In this document: piece after piece, positions 20,894-29,965 of the stretch
How positions within the stretch are numbered: the first letter of the stretch is position 1
Layout of the letters: each line of letters opens with the position of its first letter
Source: a virus
DNA length: 33,555 bases
IMG/VR virus record: IMGVR_UViG_3300036985_004066
Span: 1-33,555 of that record
Strand: one strand, 5' to 3'
The notes under the pieces: generated by a model
The model's input: the letters and a program-made list of their open reading frames with translations, nothing else
Told to the model about the DNA's origin: nothing
Databases searched by the model: none
Made by a program: the position numbers and the translations under genes

Positions 20894-22557
20894 ATAAAAA
20901 TCAGCCTAGCGTCGGGTCGATGTTCGCAGGAATTGGAGGTTTTGACCTCGGATTTGAGCGAGCAGGGTTTCGTGTTGCATGGTGCATTGAGTTCAACAAA
21001 CACGCACAAGCTGTATTGCGGAAACGATTTCCACTCGCCAAGATTTACGGCGACATTCGCGAAGTTGATCCATTGACGCTTGAGAGCGTTGATGTGATCT
21101 GCGGCGGATTCCCATGTCAGGATGTTTCGGTCGCAGGTAAACGCGCAGGCCTCGCAGGAGGCAGAACAGGACTATTCTTTGACGCAATTCGCATTGTTCG
21201 ACAACTACAACCTCGATTGCTTATTCTTGAAAATGTCGTTGGAATGCTCTCAAGCAATAATGGACTCGACTTCGCCGCCGTCCTGCGTGAAGTGGGAGAA
21301 GGCTGGAATTGTGAGGAGGTCGCGTGGCGAGTTTTGGACAGTCAGTATTTCGGAGTGGCCCAACGACGCAATCGTGTGTTTATTGTCGGAGGTGTTGCAG
21401 CAGGACACGCCGAGAAAATACTTGCTTTCGGAGAAAGCGTGTGCAGGAATCCTCCACCGCGCCGAAAGGCGGGGCAGGACGCTGCCGCCGATCCTCAAGC
21501 AAGCTCTACAGCAAGTTGCAGGGGTTACGGGGGAAGTAGTCAGTCCGTCAGCGACACCGTGACGAGCAAAAGGCACAAGGGCAGCGGCGGTCCTGCGGGC
21601 AGCGAGTGCGGGCTGTTCGTTGCTGAGATTCCAATGTATCAAGAGGTAGTTGGCCCGCTGTTGGCAGTTGATTACAAGGGCATCAACAACCAGTATGTTC
21701 ACGCGGAAAAGGTGATTGTCACGCCTAATACTCTTTCGCCTGTTGCCGCTGCGTTTCGTAAATCACGACGCGCACAAAGCAGCACCGACTGCGAGACTTG
21801 GGTTGATGATGGCCTCGCCAATACTCTGAACGGATTTGACACAGGAGACACGCGCACAACTCACGCTGTTTGTGCAATTCCAATCCATGATCAAGCAACT
21901 CGTTGGGCAGGGAAAAACGGAGAAAAATCCGATGGCAAGGGAAACGGGTTTGGTATTGGAAAAGATGGCGATCCATCGCCAACGCTGACACAGGGCGACA
22001 AACACGCGGTTGCCGTCATTCCTTTTTGTATCAATATGGGTGGAGATAGAGGTGGTGCTAGTGTTTCAAGGGGCAATATGAGTTACACATTGACAACAAA
22101 TGAACCTCACGCGGTTGGCATATTTCCTATCGATCTCCGTAATGCAACACGCAACGCCGATAAACTTGACGCGCAAAACCGTCAAGGCTGCGGTATCGGG
22201 AACGAGGGTGATCCATCGCCTACGCTGCTTGGGCATCACACGCCCACAGTAGCTCTAACTGCCCGCGAATCAGGGCAAGGCTATTGGATGCAGGACAGTA
22301 TTTCGGGAACCCTGCGAGCCGAAGGAGAGAATCGGCCAAGCAGGCCAAGCAATGTTATCTGTAACACCTCAATGGTTGTCCGCCGCCTCACCCCTGTTGA
22401 ATGCGAACGATTACAGGGATTTCCCGATGGATGGACAGACATTGGGACGGCTGAAAAGCCTACAAGCGATGGAAACAGATACAAACAATTAGGGAACGCG
22501 GTCACAGTCAATGTTGCTGAGTGGCTAGCTAGACGGGCTATGGATTGTCTACAATGA
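20890..22557 (+). CDS. DNA (cytosine-5) methyltransferase
   Basis: A 555-residue protein from ATG 20890 (ATGA overlap). Motifs: FAGIGGFDLGFERAG (12-26, SAM), GGFPCQDVS (72-80, nucleophile C76), LILENVVG (111-118), QRRNRVFIVG (158-167), and C-terminal RRLTPVECERLQGFPDGW and QLGNAVTVNV (motifs IX/X). The target-recognition region (~187-495) is about 300 residues long and made of degenerate repeats of the form 'g.gd.sPTLt....HaVav', as seen in several phage enzymes, which may allow multiple specificities. It modifies phage DNA, probably for protection from host restriction. No cognate nuclease is present. Confidence 0.95.
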   Translation: MNKNQPSVGSMFAGIGGFDLGFERAGFRVAWCIEFNKHAQAVLRKRFPLAKIYGDIREVDPLTLESVDVICGGFPCQDVSVAGKRAGLAGGRTGLFFDAIRIVRQLQPRLLILENVVGMLSSNNGLDFAAVLREVGEGWNCEEVAWRVLDSQYFGVAQRRNRVFIVGGVAAGHAEKILAFGESVCRNPPPRRKAGQDAAADPQASSTASCRGYGGSSQSVSDTVTSKRHKGSGGPAGSECGLFVAEIPMYQEVVGPLLAVDYKGINNQYVHAEKVIVTPNTLSPVAAAFRKSRRAQSSTDCETWVDDGLANTLNGFDTGDTRTTHAVCAIPIHDQATRWAGKNGEKSDGKGNGFGIGKDGDPSPTLTQGDKHAVAVIPFCINMGGDRGGASVSRGNMSYTLTTNEPHAVGIFPIDLRNATRNADKLDAQNRQGCGIGNEGDPSPTLLGHHTPTVALTARESGQGYWMQDSISGTLRAEGENRPSRPSNVICNTSMVVRRLTPVECERLQGFPDGWTDIGTAEKPTSDGNRYKQLGNAVTVNVAEWLARRAMDCLQ

Positions 22558-23036
22558 CTAAGGCTGTGAAGAAGACCACCCCGCTGCCCGCCAAACCCTC
22601 TAAGCCCCGAGGGGTAGGGGCAGGGTCTAAGCTTAAACCCCGAAACCTCATCAAGGTTCCCGCCAGTTCAACAGACAAACCGCCGTCGCAACTCGCCTTA
22701 GACCTTGCAGACCCACACCGCAAGCGCGGGACATACCTGCTACTCCAACGAGCCATCCGAATTGCGATGGATGTCCCCTATGACGCGATGGTGCTTGCCT
22801 GCCAGACCGCGATTCAAGATCTAGCTTCAGCCGATGACCGCACCCGATCCCGCGCTCGCGAGTTCCTGTTTCGCGCTCAGGATTCAGGAGTTGGAGCCGC
22901 TCTCGGACTGGATCGAATGATGCGGCTCGATGATGGAACCGCGACAGAGAATGTCGCTATAGCCTCAATTACCCCCGACGCGCTTGCCGCTGTGGTGCAA
23001 ACGCTTCGGCAGTCCACGCAGGGACTCGCAGGATGA
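22554..23036 (+). CDS. Probable small terminase subunit
   Basis: A 160-residue protein from ATG 22554, in an ATGA overlap with the methyltransferase, and itself overlapping the large terminase start by four bases. The N-terminal 55 residues are basic and Pro/Lys-rich (DNA-contact-like). The remainder is helical (RGTYLLLQRAIRIAMDVPYDAM near residues 57-78), ending in a Thr/Ala-rich tail. Position, size and composition fit a DNA-recognising small terminase. No classical HTH is obvious, so the assignment depends on context. Confidence 0.55.
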   Translation: MTKAVKKTTPLPAKPSKPRGVGAGSKLKPRNLIKVPASSTDKPPSQLALDLADPHRKRGTYLLLQRAIRIAMDVPYDAMVLACQTAIQDLASADDRTRSRAREFLFRAQDSGVGAALGLDRMMRLDDGTATENVAIASITPDALAAVVQTLRQSTQGLAG

Positions 23037-24484
23037 CCCCACAACAGGCGATCCTAAAGGCGAGGGCAAACCCTCTCGCTTTTATCGCGCTCGCTATGGG
23101 CCGTCCTATTGGGCCTATCCACGCCCGCCTCGTGTCCTACCTGCTTGATGATCGGGACTGTTACGCCGAATTACCTCGCGGACATGGCAAAACGACCACG
23201 GGGGCGTTGACGATCTCGTGGCTGCTTGGACACTACCCCTCGATCCGCGTCAAGATCCTCGGATCCACCGATGTTGAATCAGCAAAAACCGCCAGTATGA
23301 TCCGAGAGATCATTGAAACCGACCGCTACCGAGCGGTGTTCCCGAACACCCGAATCCGCGCTGCGGACACCTCAAAAACGAGGTGGCGACTCGAAGGCGC
23401 ACGAATGGGAGCGCGTGACGCGACCCTTGAGTCAATGGGAATCATGGGTCGAGCGGGTGGGCGATTTGACCTGCTATGGACGGATGACATCAGCGACCTG
23501 CGTAACGCTGTGTTGATCCCTGCCGAGCGTGACAAAGTGAAGGATGCCTATAACAGCAATTGGATGCCAATGCGCGATATCGCAGCGGAGGACGCGGTAT
23601 TTCGTCCTCGCGTGTGGAACACGGCAACCCCCTACCACACCAACGACATCACGGGCGACCTTCGCAGGATTCACACCGAGGCAGGAACCATCCTGCGTTT
23701 GCCTTGCACCACGAACGGAGGCGAGCGGATTAGCCCGTGGCCCGAGGTCTTTTCTCACGAGCAATTGCAAGCGCAGTACGAGCGCATGGGAGCGATGGCA
23801 TACGCCCGAGCCTACGAACTCGTCCCGCTCTCGTCCGACTTGCTGATCTATCGGCCTGAATGGTTTGCGTACTACCGCCCGTCGGAACTACCAAAGCAAA
23901 CCCGCACCGTCGCGGCAATTGACTGGGGATACGGAAAATCGGAACAAAGCCGATCAAATCCCGATTACAGCGTGTGCATAGTGGGAGAGGTGGACGATCA
24001 GCGGAGGTTGTTCCTAACCGATGTCCTGCGGGTGCGCGAGCCGTTTCCCGTGTTTGCCAAGATGGCCGCGAGCCTGCTTGAGCGGCGCGGCGTGTCCGTA
24101 GTCCTCGCGGAAGCGAACGGGCCACAGCGAGGGATTTTTGACCAGTTCGGAACGATCACTCGGTTCCCGATGGTTGCCGTTGAACGCCATAGCGACAAGC
24201 ATCTGCGAGCCGCAGGATCACAGCCATTCGTTCAGGGCGGCAAGTTGTTTTTTCCTACCGATCACAACGGCACAATCCTTCCTGCGTTCCAATGCGTGAC
24301 GGACGAAATGACCGCGTTCCCCGCCGCCGCGCACGATGACACGGTCGATGTCGTAGTTGACCTCTGCGCGGAAGCAACTCGCGGATCGTTAACAATGTCG
24401 GACAGGTCGAAATCTAGAATCCGCGCACCCGAAGCGGAGAAGCTGTTTGGCAAGACCTCAACTCGCAAGCCCTTCTTCGCGTGA
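23033..24484 (+). CDS. terL: Large terminase subunit (packaging ATPase/nuclease)
   Basis: The protein has 483 residues. Walker A ELPRGHGKTT (46-55), Walker B FDLLWTDD (145-152), a coupling motif around NTATPYH, and an RNase H-like nuclease with AIDWGYG (D297), LAEANG (E360) and AHDDTVDVVVD (D435/D436). It pumps DNA through the portal and cuts it at headful or site-specific ends. It overlaps the small-subunit gene (ATGA). Normally the portal gene follows directly; here a 3.9-kb unusual gene intervenes. Length is typical for Mu gp28-like and related TerL. Confidence 0.95.
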   Translation: MTPQQAILKARANPLAFIALAMGRPIGPIHARLVSYLLDDRDCYAELPRGHGKTTTGALTISWLLGHYPSIRVKILGSTDVESAKTASMIREIIETDRYRAVFPNTRIRAADTSKTRWRLEGARMGARDATLESMGIMGRAGGRFDLLWTDDISDLRNAVLIPAERDKVKDAYNSNWMPMRDIAAEDAVFRPRVWNTATPYHTNDITGDLRRIHTEAGTILRLPCTTNGGERISPWPEVFSHEQLQAQYERMGAMAYARAYELVPLSSDLLIYRPEWFAYYRPSELPKQTRTVAAIDWGYGKSEQSRSNPDYSVCIVGEVDDQRRLFLTDVLRVREPFPVFAKMAASLLERRGVSVVLAEANGPQRGIFDQFGTITRFPMVAVERHSDKHLRAAGSQPFVQGGKLFFPTDHNGTILPAFQCVTDEMTAFPAAAHDDTVDVVVDLCAEATRGSLTMSDRSKSRIRAPEAEKLFGKTSTRKPFFA

Positions 24485-24613
24485 TACCATGCACCGACCA
24501 TGTGCAGCAACCAAACCCACTCGTTTGCTCGCGCCATCGAAAAATAGTTTGTGGGTCTACGAGAGGTTTCCTACAGCAAAACCAAGCACGGCTTTCGTTT
24601 TTTTTCTTAACCC

Positions 24614-27600
24614 ATGTGTACAAACAAAAACAACTTCGCAGCGCGTGGAACCCAAACCAAACTTTTTTCGGGCGTGACAGAAATCCCCGCTAATCAAGTC
24701 CAGAATGTGTCGGATGTGCAGTTTTTCAGACTGTTCCCACAAAGGGTTGACGGGTACACGACGCAGTCGGGAACCAAAAAAGAACCTCTGCTTGACAACA
24801 CAATGTGGTCGCAGTCTAAGTGGCGCGAGGTGTACAAGAATCAGGCCCTTGGCGCGTTGGACCCGAACCGAAAGTGGGGGCAGAAGGAAGCCGAAGAGGT
24901 GACCTCTATCGGTGTGGATTCGTGGGTTGAGCGCAAAATGCAGGATTTGCTCAACAACGGTGTCTCGTCCGCGAGATATTTGATTGTTCGCGGCTCACCG
25001 CCGCAACCAATTGACCGCGTTATTCGATGGCAGCAAACAGAAAAGCCGACCATCTGCGGATCGAAGTGCCGAAGCGCGAAGGGTCCGAATTGCGACTGTA
25101 TATGCGAAGGCAAGTTTCATGGCTCGGGATCTGTTTTTGCACGATCAAAGGATTCAATCACAATGACCCCCAAAAAATCACCGCATTCGCGCTTTGCTCG
25201 CAGTAGCGCAAGCACAAAAGCCTTGCACACAATCTACAACTACCTTGAGGTAGTGCGTACTGAGTGGGGTGAAGATCGTGGCATCGAGGCGGGCCGCGAA
25301 TTGCAAAAGGCCGCAAAGGCCATCGCCGCCGATCCATCGTCGCAGGACATCGCGGCAGAAATCGCGCAACTGGTGCGCGTTGCAACCACCGACAAGAGTT
25401 ACGACAAGCGTGACCGTGCGCTTGACGATCTTGAATCCATCATCAATCAAGCGCAGTCGCAACACGCACGGCGCAAAGGAAAAACATCAATGGCTCGAAT
25501 CTCCTTGGCAGATGTAAACAAAAAGGTTGCTGAGTATGCAGCAACTGGAGCAAGTGCTAAAGCCGTAAGTGATTACAAGCGGCGTTTGCTTGCCGAATAC
25601 CGATCACAGGACGATGTGTATATCTCCTTGTCAGATGTGAACAAAAAGGTTGCTGAGTATGCAGCAACTGGAGCAAGTGCTAGTGCCGTAAGTGCTTTCA
25701 AAGCCGATTTGCTTGTTCAATACCGAGGATCAAACGAAGGTTTTTCCCGCACTCGCAAAGGAAAAACATCAATGGCACAAGCAGATTTCAAGGTTGGTGA
25801 CAAAGTTCATCTTGGATTTGCCTCGAAAGGGGCAGTAGGATTTGATGGAGTTATCACAAAAATTGATAGCGAAACGGTGTACATTCAAAGCCCTGAGATT
25901 GGTCAATATGGCCCACGAACTTTTAAGGGTCCAGTCAGATTCCTCAGTCATGGGTTCGCGGGATATTACACAGAGCATTCCCGCAGCGGCGTGAAATCGC
26001 TGATGCAAAAAGAGTATGTGTTGTGGGGAGTTCCCGAAGGAGAGACTGATCAACTCCACGCCAAGGTGCTGTCCACGCAAGCCAAGACCCCAAGCGAGAT
26101 GGATGAGATCAAACGACGCGCAAGCGCAGCGGGTTGGCACTCGTTCCGCGTTCAAATCCTTGACCCCGACAAGCCAACACGAATGTTTTCCCGCAGCGGC
26201 TCAAGGTCGCGCATGGGATCAGGCGACCCGTACATGGAAAACAAGGATGTCAAGGTTCGCAAAGGCGTGCGTAGCGACACCGTTGCGTTTGTCGGTCAAA
26301 ACGGAGGCGGCGGGGATTTTTACGCAGGCTTAGAAATCCGCCCACACAGCGGCAATAGGTTTGACAATCAACTCTTGTGGATGAAGCACAGTTACGCCAC
26401 CGCCGCCGCTGCCGAGCGTTCAGCAATCAAGAAGTTTGACGATCATGTCGCAAGAGGAGGATATTCCCGCAACGGCGCAAAGGCAACCTTTGAAGCAGGC
26501 GACAGTTTCATGGTCGAGGGCTATGTCGGCGAAATGATCACAGGAGGACGCTCCGCTCGCACAATGGAGGAGGCAGAGCATTACGCCAACGCGATGCTTG
26601 CAATGATCAAGCGCAACGCAGGAGGCAAGCCCGTGAAGGTTGAGATCCAAGAGATTAAGGCGTACAGCCCACAAGGAGTAATCAAGACTATGCACTCTCG
26701 CGGCAAATCTGAAATCTCAACGCGCTTCGGTTCCATCGCAAGCAAGCTCGGATTCCTCCCCGACTCAATCACCGAGTCCAACGGTGTTGCCACTCTCAAG
26801 TTCGCGCAGGCTGATGGCAGCGCGGGACGATGCGCGTTTGCGATGATTCGCCCGTTGACTGGGATTGTCGGATCGGATCGTGTTACCGCGACCGACACCG
26901 AAGTGCGAGTGCAGTTCGCTCGACGCGATCCCACCAAAAGTGGTGTCTCCCTTGACCCATACACCACCGAACAGGGAATTGAGTTACGCGACGGCACAAT
27001 GGTTGATGCCAAGCGTGTCAACGGACGGTGGTCGATTCCGTCACTTCCTGAAGTGGGTGGAAGTAGAACATTCCAGAGCCTCGTAGATATGGTCACCGCG
27101 TGGGAGGGTAGATCTACAGCCTCTCGCAGCGGCGGCAAGGCTACCTTTGGTAGCGATGTCATCCTTGAAGACATTGGCGAAGATCAGGTCCGTGCAACCG
27201 CTCGTGTTGAGGGACGATCCGCAGGCAGTTTTGACGGCCCACGAAGCCAGTCCGCACAACTGCTTTTGAAGGCTCTCAAAATTGCAGGTCAGGGTCACGA
27301 AGTTTCGTCAGGCGTGTACGACATGACTCACATCACGCTGAACGATGCGGCTAAACGAGCAATGCCAAAAAGCGCGATGATGTCTCGCGGCGGCAAGGCT
27401 GAGTTTGCGATGGAGGTGGGGGACACCGTTAAGGTCAAGCAAGGTGGCAAGACCGTGAGCGGGAAAATCATCAAACTTCCAAACGCAACCGACCTTGAAA
27501 ACGGTCAGTACTTGATTGAGTTGCCAAACCAACTTTACAACGATGGCCGAGTTACTCGGGAACTGGTTCCCGCTAATCGGATACTGATGTCTCGCGCTCG

Positions 27601-28474
27601 CTTCGGTCAGGAAAACCAACAAATCGCTGACGGCGTAGCGCAACTACTCTCGGTGCTTGGCTTACCGAGGATGGCGGAAGGGGCGAAGATGACAACCGAC
27701 GCGGACACGCTCAGGCGGTACATCAATGTCGCTCGCAGGCGGATTAGGGGATCCGATCAATCCGACCGATTCAACACCTTGGCTGACAAGCTTGAGCGGA
27801 TGCTGATGTCTCGCGGCGGCGGCAAGGCGGAGTTTGGTGAAATCGGGTCAGGCGGCTCGTATGTCTCAAACGCGCTACACCACATCAGCAACGACATCGC
27901 TCGCGGCGACAAGGATATGGCCAAGGCGATGATGCGAAAGCTTGCAGAGCGAATCGGCAAGGAATCACACACAGACGCTGAGTGGCATCAGTACCTGTCG
28001 CTCGCTCGGTCTTTGGGGTTCAGCGACAACGCTGTTGCAGGATTTAGTCGCGGCGATGAAAAGTCGGAATCGCTCAAAAAATTGCTCTCGCAGAATGTCT
28101 CCCGAAGCAACCTTGCTCAGATGGAAAAAGTCGTTGACACGGCGATTACCTACGCAAAAAAAGTTGGAGACGATGAGTTGTTAGATCTTGCGGAAGAGAC
28201 TGGCATTGAGTGTTCCGCGTTGCGGTCAAGAGCCTCCCGCTTAGGCACAAAGACACGGTTTGAAATGGACCAAACAACTCATCGACACCTGATGACTTGG
28301 ATTGACAACCAACTTGGAAACCGAGCAGGCAGCGCGGGCTACATCGCCGACAAAATGATCGGGACATTCAACGATGATCCTGAGCATTGGGAGAATCAGG
28401 GATGGAGCAAGGTTTTCTCGGCCGCAGGTTTATCGAGCGCAGACCTCAACAACCCTAAAAAGGGTTGGGACTGA
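24614..28474 (+). CDS. 1286-residue multi-module protein with repeated [F/Y/H/M]SR linkers (putative phage polyprotein)
   Basis: A head domain (1-175) ends with a Cys knuckle (KCRSAKGPNCDCICEGKFHG). It is followed by a chain of small modules bounded by F/Y/H/M-S/A-R at residues 175-177, 191-196, 285-287, 377-379, 455-457, 525-527, 617-619, 694-696, 768-770, 836-838, 923-925, 992-994, 1065-1067, 1144-1146 and 1207-1209. Spacers are mostly 63-92 residues. Many linkers read SRxGxKAxF. Two modules (295-335, 336-376) are tandem copies; those at 388-445 and 930-980 look SH3/KOW-like. No catalytic motif or membrane segment was seen. The gene lies between terminase and portal. The start is uncertain because 24614 lacks a ribosome site; in-frame ATGs with AAAGGA sites occur at 25163, 25490 and 25772. 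Alternative: a structural protein with flexible linkers. Confidence 0.75.
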   Translation: MCTNKNNFAARGTQTKLFSGVTEIPANQVQNVSDVQFFRLFPQRVDGYTTQSGTKKEPLLDNTMWSQSKWREVYKNQALGALDPNRKWGQKEAEEVTSIGVDSWVERKMQDLLNNGVSSARYLIVRGSPPQPIDRVIRWQQTEKPTICGSKCRSAKGPNCDCICEGKFHGSGSVFARSKDSITMTPKKSPHSRFARSSASTKALHTIYNYLEVVRTEWGEDRGIEAGRELQKAAKAIAADPSSQDIAAEIAQLVRVATTDKSYDKRDRALDDLESIINQAQSQHARRKGKTSMARISLADVNKKVAEYAATGASAKAVSDYKRRLLAEYRSQDDVYISLSDVNKKVAEYAATGASASAVSAFKADLLVQYRGSNEGFSRTRKGKTSMAQADFKVGDKVHLGFASKGAVGFDGVITKIDSETVYIQSPEIGQYGPRTFKGPVRFLSHGFAGYYTEHSRSGVKSLMQKEYVLWGVPEGETDQLHAKVLSTQAKTPSEMDEIKRRASAAGWHSFRVQILDPDKPTRMFSRSGSRSRMGSGDPYMENKDVKVRKGVRSDTVAFVGQNGGGGDFYAGLEIRPHSGNRFDNQLLWMKHSYATAAAAERSAIKKFDDHVARGGYSRNGAKATFEAGDSFMVEGYVGEMITGGRSARTMEEAEHYANAMLAMIKRNAGGKPVKVEIQEIKAYSPQGVIKTMHSRGKSEISTRFGSIASKLGFLPDSITESNGVATLKFAQADGSAGRCAFAMIRPLTGIVGSDRVTATDTEVRVQFARRDPTKSGVSLDPYTTEQGIELRDGTMVDAKRVNGRWSIPSLPEVGGSRTFQSLVDMVTAWEGRSTASRSGGKATFGSDVILEDIGEDQVRATARVEGRSAGSFDGPRSQSAQLLLKALKIAGQGHEVSSGVYDMTHITLNDAAKRAMPKSAMMSRGGKAEFAMEVGDTVKVKQGGKTVSGKIIKLPNATDLENGQYLIELPNQLYNDGRVTRELVPANRILMSRARFGQENQQIADGVAQLLSVLGLPRMAEGAKMTTDADTLRRYINVARRRIRGSDQSDRFNTLADKLERMLMSRGGGKAEFGEIGSGGSYVSNALHHISNDIARGDKDMAKAMMRKLAERIGKESHTDAEWHQYLSLARSLGFSDNAVAGFSRGDEKSESLKKLLSQNVSRSNLAQMEKVVDTAITYAKKVGDDELLDLAEETGIECSALRSRASRLGTKTRFEMDQTTHRHLMTWIDNQLGNRAGSAGYIADKMIGTFNDDPEHWENQGWSKVFSAAGLSSADLNNPKKGWD
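25472..25776 (+). repeat. Direct repeats around duplicated module, each with an in-frame ribosome-site-like ATG
   Basis: A 23-base stretch (CGCAAAGGAAAA then ACATCAATGGC) occurs at 25472-25494 and 25754-25776. Between them two tandem units of 123 bases (25499-25621 and 25622-25744) encode near-identical 41-residue segments beginning ISL(A/S)DVNKKVAEYAATGASA. Both 23-base repeats place AAAGGA eight bases before an in-frame ATG. The arrangement shows recent duplication inside the module chain. Confidence 0.9.
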
Positions 28475-28480
28475 TCACGC

Positions 28481-29965
28481 ATGGCCGATCTCAAAGACCC
28501 TAATCCCCTTGTCAACGGCCTAACCCCCGAGGCGCGTCCACGCAAGCCGCTACCCGCGCCTGTTGACCGTGGGCAAACCGCTCCGCTTGCAACCTCGGTT
28601 GAAGTTCAACGGTCATTCTTTACGACAGCCGACAAACTCCTGCGAAACAGCAGCCTCGCGTACAGGCTGAACCCGCAGTATCAACAGATGATGCGGGCAG
28701 ACGCGGACATTGAGGGTGTCCTGCGCTCATTGCAGGTCACGCTCGCGAGCCTCGAATGGGGTGTTGTATGCGAGGATAAGACCGACGAAAAGGGAGTCGA
28801 ACTCGCCAGTCGTGTCCGAAGGGTGTTTGCGGAGATGCCGCGCCGAAGTGACTTTGTTCGAGCCATGCACGAAGCGGTTTGGTACGGGAATGCTGCCTGC
28901 AATCTCGTATACGAAAAGGACAAGCGGCTCGGCTTCAAGGTTAAGGAGTGGTATCCGTTCCACCCCGATACGCTCGCCTACGACCAACGAGGCAACCTCG
29001 CAATGCGCGTCGGCTCGGAATACTCCGCGCACGGATCATCGCAACAGAACATCGGATTTGACGCTCGCGTTCACATCTTCAATGAAGAGGAACGGCAGGC
29101 GGTCATCCTTCACCGCGTGTTCATCAACGCGCCTGACTTCAACGACCCCTCCTCAAGCGAGTCGATCTATCGCGGTGTCGGAGCGCGTGATGTCTGTTGG
29201 TTTATGTGGCTCGCGAAGCAGGAGATCCTGCAAGATGCCATCACCTACGCCGAACGCTATGCGATGGGCATTCGCATTGGTCGCTACCCGCTCGGGCAAG
29301 ATCAGGGCCGCGAGATGATGGAGAATGTCCTCGCAAACCTCACCAACGACAACTCGGTGTTGCTTCCGATGAGCGGAACCGACAAGCTATACGATGTCGA
29401 AATCCTTGAGCCGAACGCAGGACGAGCAACGGTTTTTCTTGAACTGGTGAACTGGTTCAGCGGGAAGATCAAAGAGAGCATCGTCGGTCAGAACTTGTCC
29501 TCAGAGTCAGGCGGAACGGGTATGGGATCGGGGGTCGCGTCACTCCACGCCGACACTCTTTCTCGCATCATCCGCTACCACGCCGACGCGCTCGCAGACT
29601 CAATGACATTCGACTTTGTTCGGGTCGTAGCCCAAATGCTTGGCGCGTCAGCCGATGAGGCGGCCTGCCTGCGATTTGAGTTTGCTCCCGAGCGACCCGA
29701 TCCCAAAGAGCGGCTTGAAGCCATCAAATCATTCGTCGAACTTGGCGGCAAGGTGTCAGTCCGCGAGGTGCGCGACCTCCTCGGATTGTCAGAGCCACAG
29801 GCGGATGAACCAACCCTCGGAGGGTCTGCGAGCGTTGCCGCTGCGAACGCAGATTCTCCGCAGGATCAAATCGCAGGATGGCTCAAAGAGTCTCCTGCGC
29901 CCGCCGAAGGGGAGAAGCCCGCCGACGGCGCACCTCAAGCCTTTTCGCGGCGATCATGGTGGTGA
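28481..29965 (+). CDS. Portal protein, Mu gp29-like (DUF935 family)
   Basis: The protein has 494 residues, starting six bases after the multi-module gene. The pattern TTADKLLRNSSLAYRLNPQYQQMMRADADIEGVLRSLQVTLASLEWGV near the N-terminus, the central WYPFHPDTLAYDQRGNLAM, and the helical SGTDKLYDVEILEPNAGRATVFLELVNWFSGKIKESIVGQ belong to the DUF935/Mu gp29 portal family. It forms the dodecameric DNA channel and docks the terminase. The C-terminus is Ala/Pro-rich and ends QAFSRRSWW, carrying the same FSR tripeptide as the neighbouring polyprotein linkers. Confidence 0.87.
   Translation: MADLKDPNPLVNGLTPEARPRKPLPAPVDRGQTAPLATSVEVQRSFFTTADKLLRNSSLAYRLNPQYQQMMRADADIEGVLRSLQVTLASLEWGVVCEDKTDEKGVELASRVRRVFAEMPRRSDFVRAMHEAVWYGNAACNLVYEKDKRLGFKVKEWYPFHPDTLAYDQRGNLAMRVGSEYSAHGSSQQNIGFDARVHIFNEEERQAVILHRVFINAPDFNDPSSSESIYRGVGARDVCWFMWLAKQEILQDAITYAERYAMGIRIGRYPLGQDQGREMMENVLANLTNDNSVLLPMSGTDKLYDVEILEPNAGRATVFLELVNWFSGKIKESIVGQNLSSESGGTGMGSGVASLHADTLSRIIRYHADALADSMTFDFVRVVAQMLGASADEAACLRFEFAPERPDPKERLEAIKSFVELGGKVSVREVRDLLGLSEPQADEPTLGGSASVAAANADSPQDQIAGWLKESPAPAEGEKPADGAPQAFSRRSWW

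Noticed and set aside
24485-24613. Possible terminator or promoter between large terminase and the polyprotein gene
   Set aside because: Only a four-bp stem precedes the T8 run, and no -35/-10 pair with good spacing was found; not strong enough to annotate.
26581-27174. Leftward 197-codon frame
   Set aside because: It is antisense to the continuous 1286-codon gene, with no site and no family resemblance.
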